64,000 nucleotides of DNA, from the NCBI GenBank assembly GCA_963756185.1, contig CAVWMS010000002.1:962828-1026827 (forward strand). The letters run 5' to 3'. The position numbers and the translations under genes are program-made. Every line of letters begins with the position of its first letter. The first letter of the stretch is position 1. The notes under the pieces were generated by a model. It worked only from the letters and a program-made list of their open reading frames with translations. It made no database searches and was not told the DNA's origin. Shown here one piece after another: positions 63,576 through 64,000 of this stretch. The stretch comes from DATAXI01 sp963756185. Lineage in GTDB: Bacteria > Verrucomicrobiota > Verrucomicrobiia > Chthoniobacterales > Chthoniobacteraceae.

Positions 63576-64000
63576 CTAGATAAATTCCCTCATATCCTGA
63601 TGTTTGAGAAGTTTTTCAGCTTCACCCTTGAACACCACTCGGCCGCTTTCCATCACGTAACCGAACGACGCAACGCGCAGCGCTGCAGCGGCATTTTGCT
63701 CGACGATCAACATTGCCAAGCCGAGACTTCGATTGATCGCTTGGAGGATCGTCATGATCTCGCTGGTCACGATCGGCGCCAGACCGAGTGAAAGCTCGTC
63801 GACCAACAGAAGCTTCGGTTCGCAAACCAAACCCATGCCTATCGCCAGCATCTACTTTTCGCCGCTGCTCAGATAGCCGGCGACTTGCTTTCGCCGCTCA
63901 GCAAGCCCCGGAAAATCGTGGTCAGAGCACGTCGCGGATCGGTTGCCGCATACGCGTTAGGCTGAAATCCAGGTTTTCTTGAACGGTCAACGTCTGGAAC
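63576..64000 (-). pseudogene. livF: LivF-type ABC transporter ATPase, broken, runs off edge
   Basis: This is the partner ATPase of livG, read from the window end. VFQTLTVQENLDFSLTRMRQ occupies the first frame, which stops at a TGA near 63931. The next frame carries PGLAERRKQVAGYLSSGEK, then a TAG (63852-63854) in place of Gln, and MLAIGMGLVCEPKLLLVDEL, SLGLAPIVTSEIMTILQAIN and IVEQNAAAALRVASFGYVME to 63576. The signature LSSGE(K)-x-M-L-A-I-G therefore contains a stop. The 5' part lies beyond the window. The protein would be inactive. Confidence 0.75.

Noticed and set aside
1..64000. tRNA, rRNA or riboswitch genes
   Set aside because: No cloverleaf-like or rRNA-like sequences were recognised by eye in the gaps. 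A tRNAscan or Infernal run would be needed to exclude them fully.

Overview
The window looks like chromosomal accessory DNA from an alphaproteobacterium of the Rhizobiales, most likely a Bradyrhizobium relative. This is inferred from family resemblance only: paired ABC_sub_bind proteins, a short Omp25-type porin, Flp pilins, HdeA/B-like proteins, several small orphan proteins typical of that group, and high GC. No rRNA, tRNA, CRISPR array or phage structural module was seen.

Layout. 1-5 kb is debris: a sulfite-oxidase-like tail, an EcsC gene cut into oppositely oriented halves, a broken AI-2E permease, small membrane and secreted proteins, and a decayed IS3. 5-14.7 kb is an ordinary stress/envelope set: DUF502, GNAT, PPK2 kinase, a lipoprotein, an outer-membrane barrel, a MASE1 histidine kinase, two HdeA/B-like proteins, DUF4189, an ABC_sub_bind protein and a GFA protein. 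14.9-26 kb mixes cyclase and kinase fragments with three insertion sequences: an IS1182-like element with 18-bp ends and a 5-bp direct repeat, an IS701 element with a TTAG duplication inside an ABC_sub_bind gene, and an IS110. 26.7-30.9 kb holds a YXWGXW-repeat protein, a broken Mrr-type restriction gene, a 51-residue ribbon-helix-helix protein and a small membrane protein with a truncated paralogue at 3.2 kb.

31-48.3 kb is the most distinctive part. It is a run of large class III nucleotidyl cyclases with different sensory or effector domains: SAM-cyclase-AAA-TPR, 4xGAF-cyclase (frameshifted by a 23-bp tandem duplication), multi-GAF-cyclase, cyclase-FlgO/TolB-TPR, a cyclase C-terminal fragment, and cyclase-AAA-TPR. 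Three more cyclase genes or fragments lie at 15.1, 16.6 and 58.8 kb, making nine in 64 kb. The GAF-cyclases share near-identical modules that could recombine.

48.6-62 kb carries many very small genes, two Flp pilins with a terminator, a PsiF-repeat protein, a PilZ protein, a PCu(A)C copper chaperone, and fragments of rsmE, a thioesterase, an FAD oxidase, an intradiol dioxygenase, an IS3 orfA and an MFS transporter. The right edge holds livG and a broken livF.

One-base frameshifts are frequent in small genes and remnants, while four reading frames of 797-1127 codons are intact. This suggests real decay rather than uniformly poor sequence, but raw reads would be needed to decide. No complete new biosynthetic or defence operon was identified. 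The strongest leads are the cyclase cluster, the 23-bp duplication, two matching fold-back gene splits, and a 22-bp inverted repeat with two competing hairpins.
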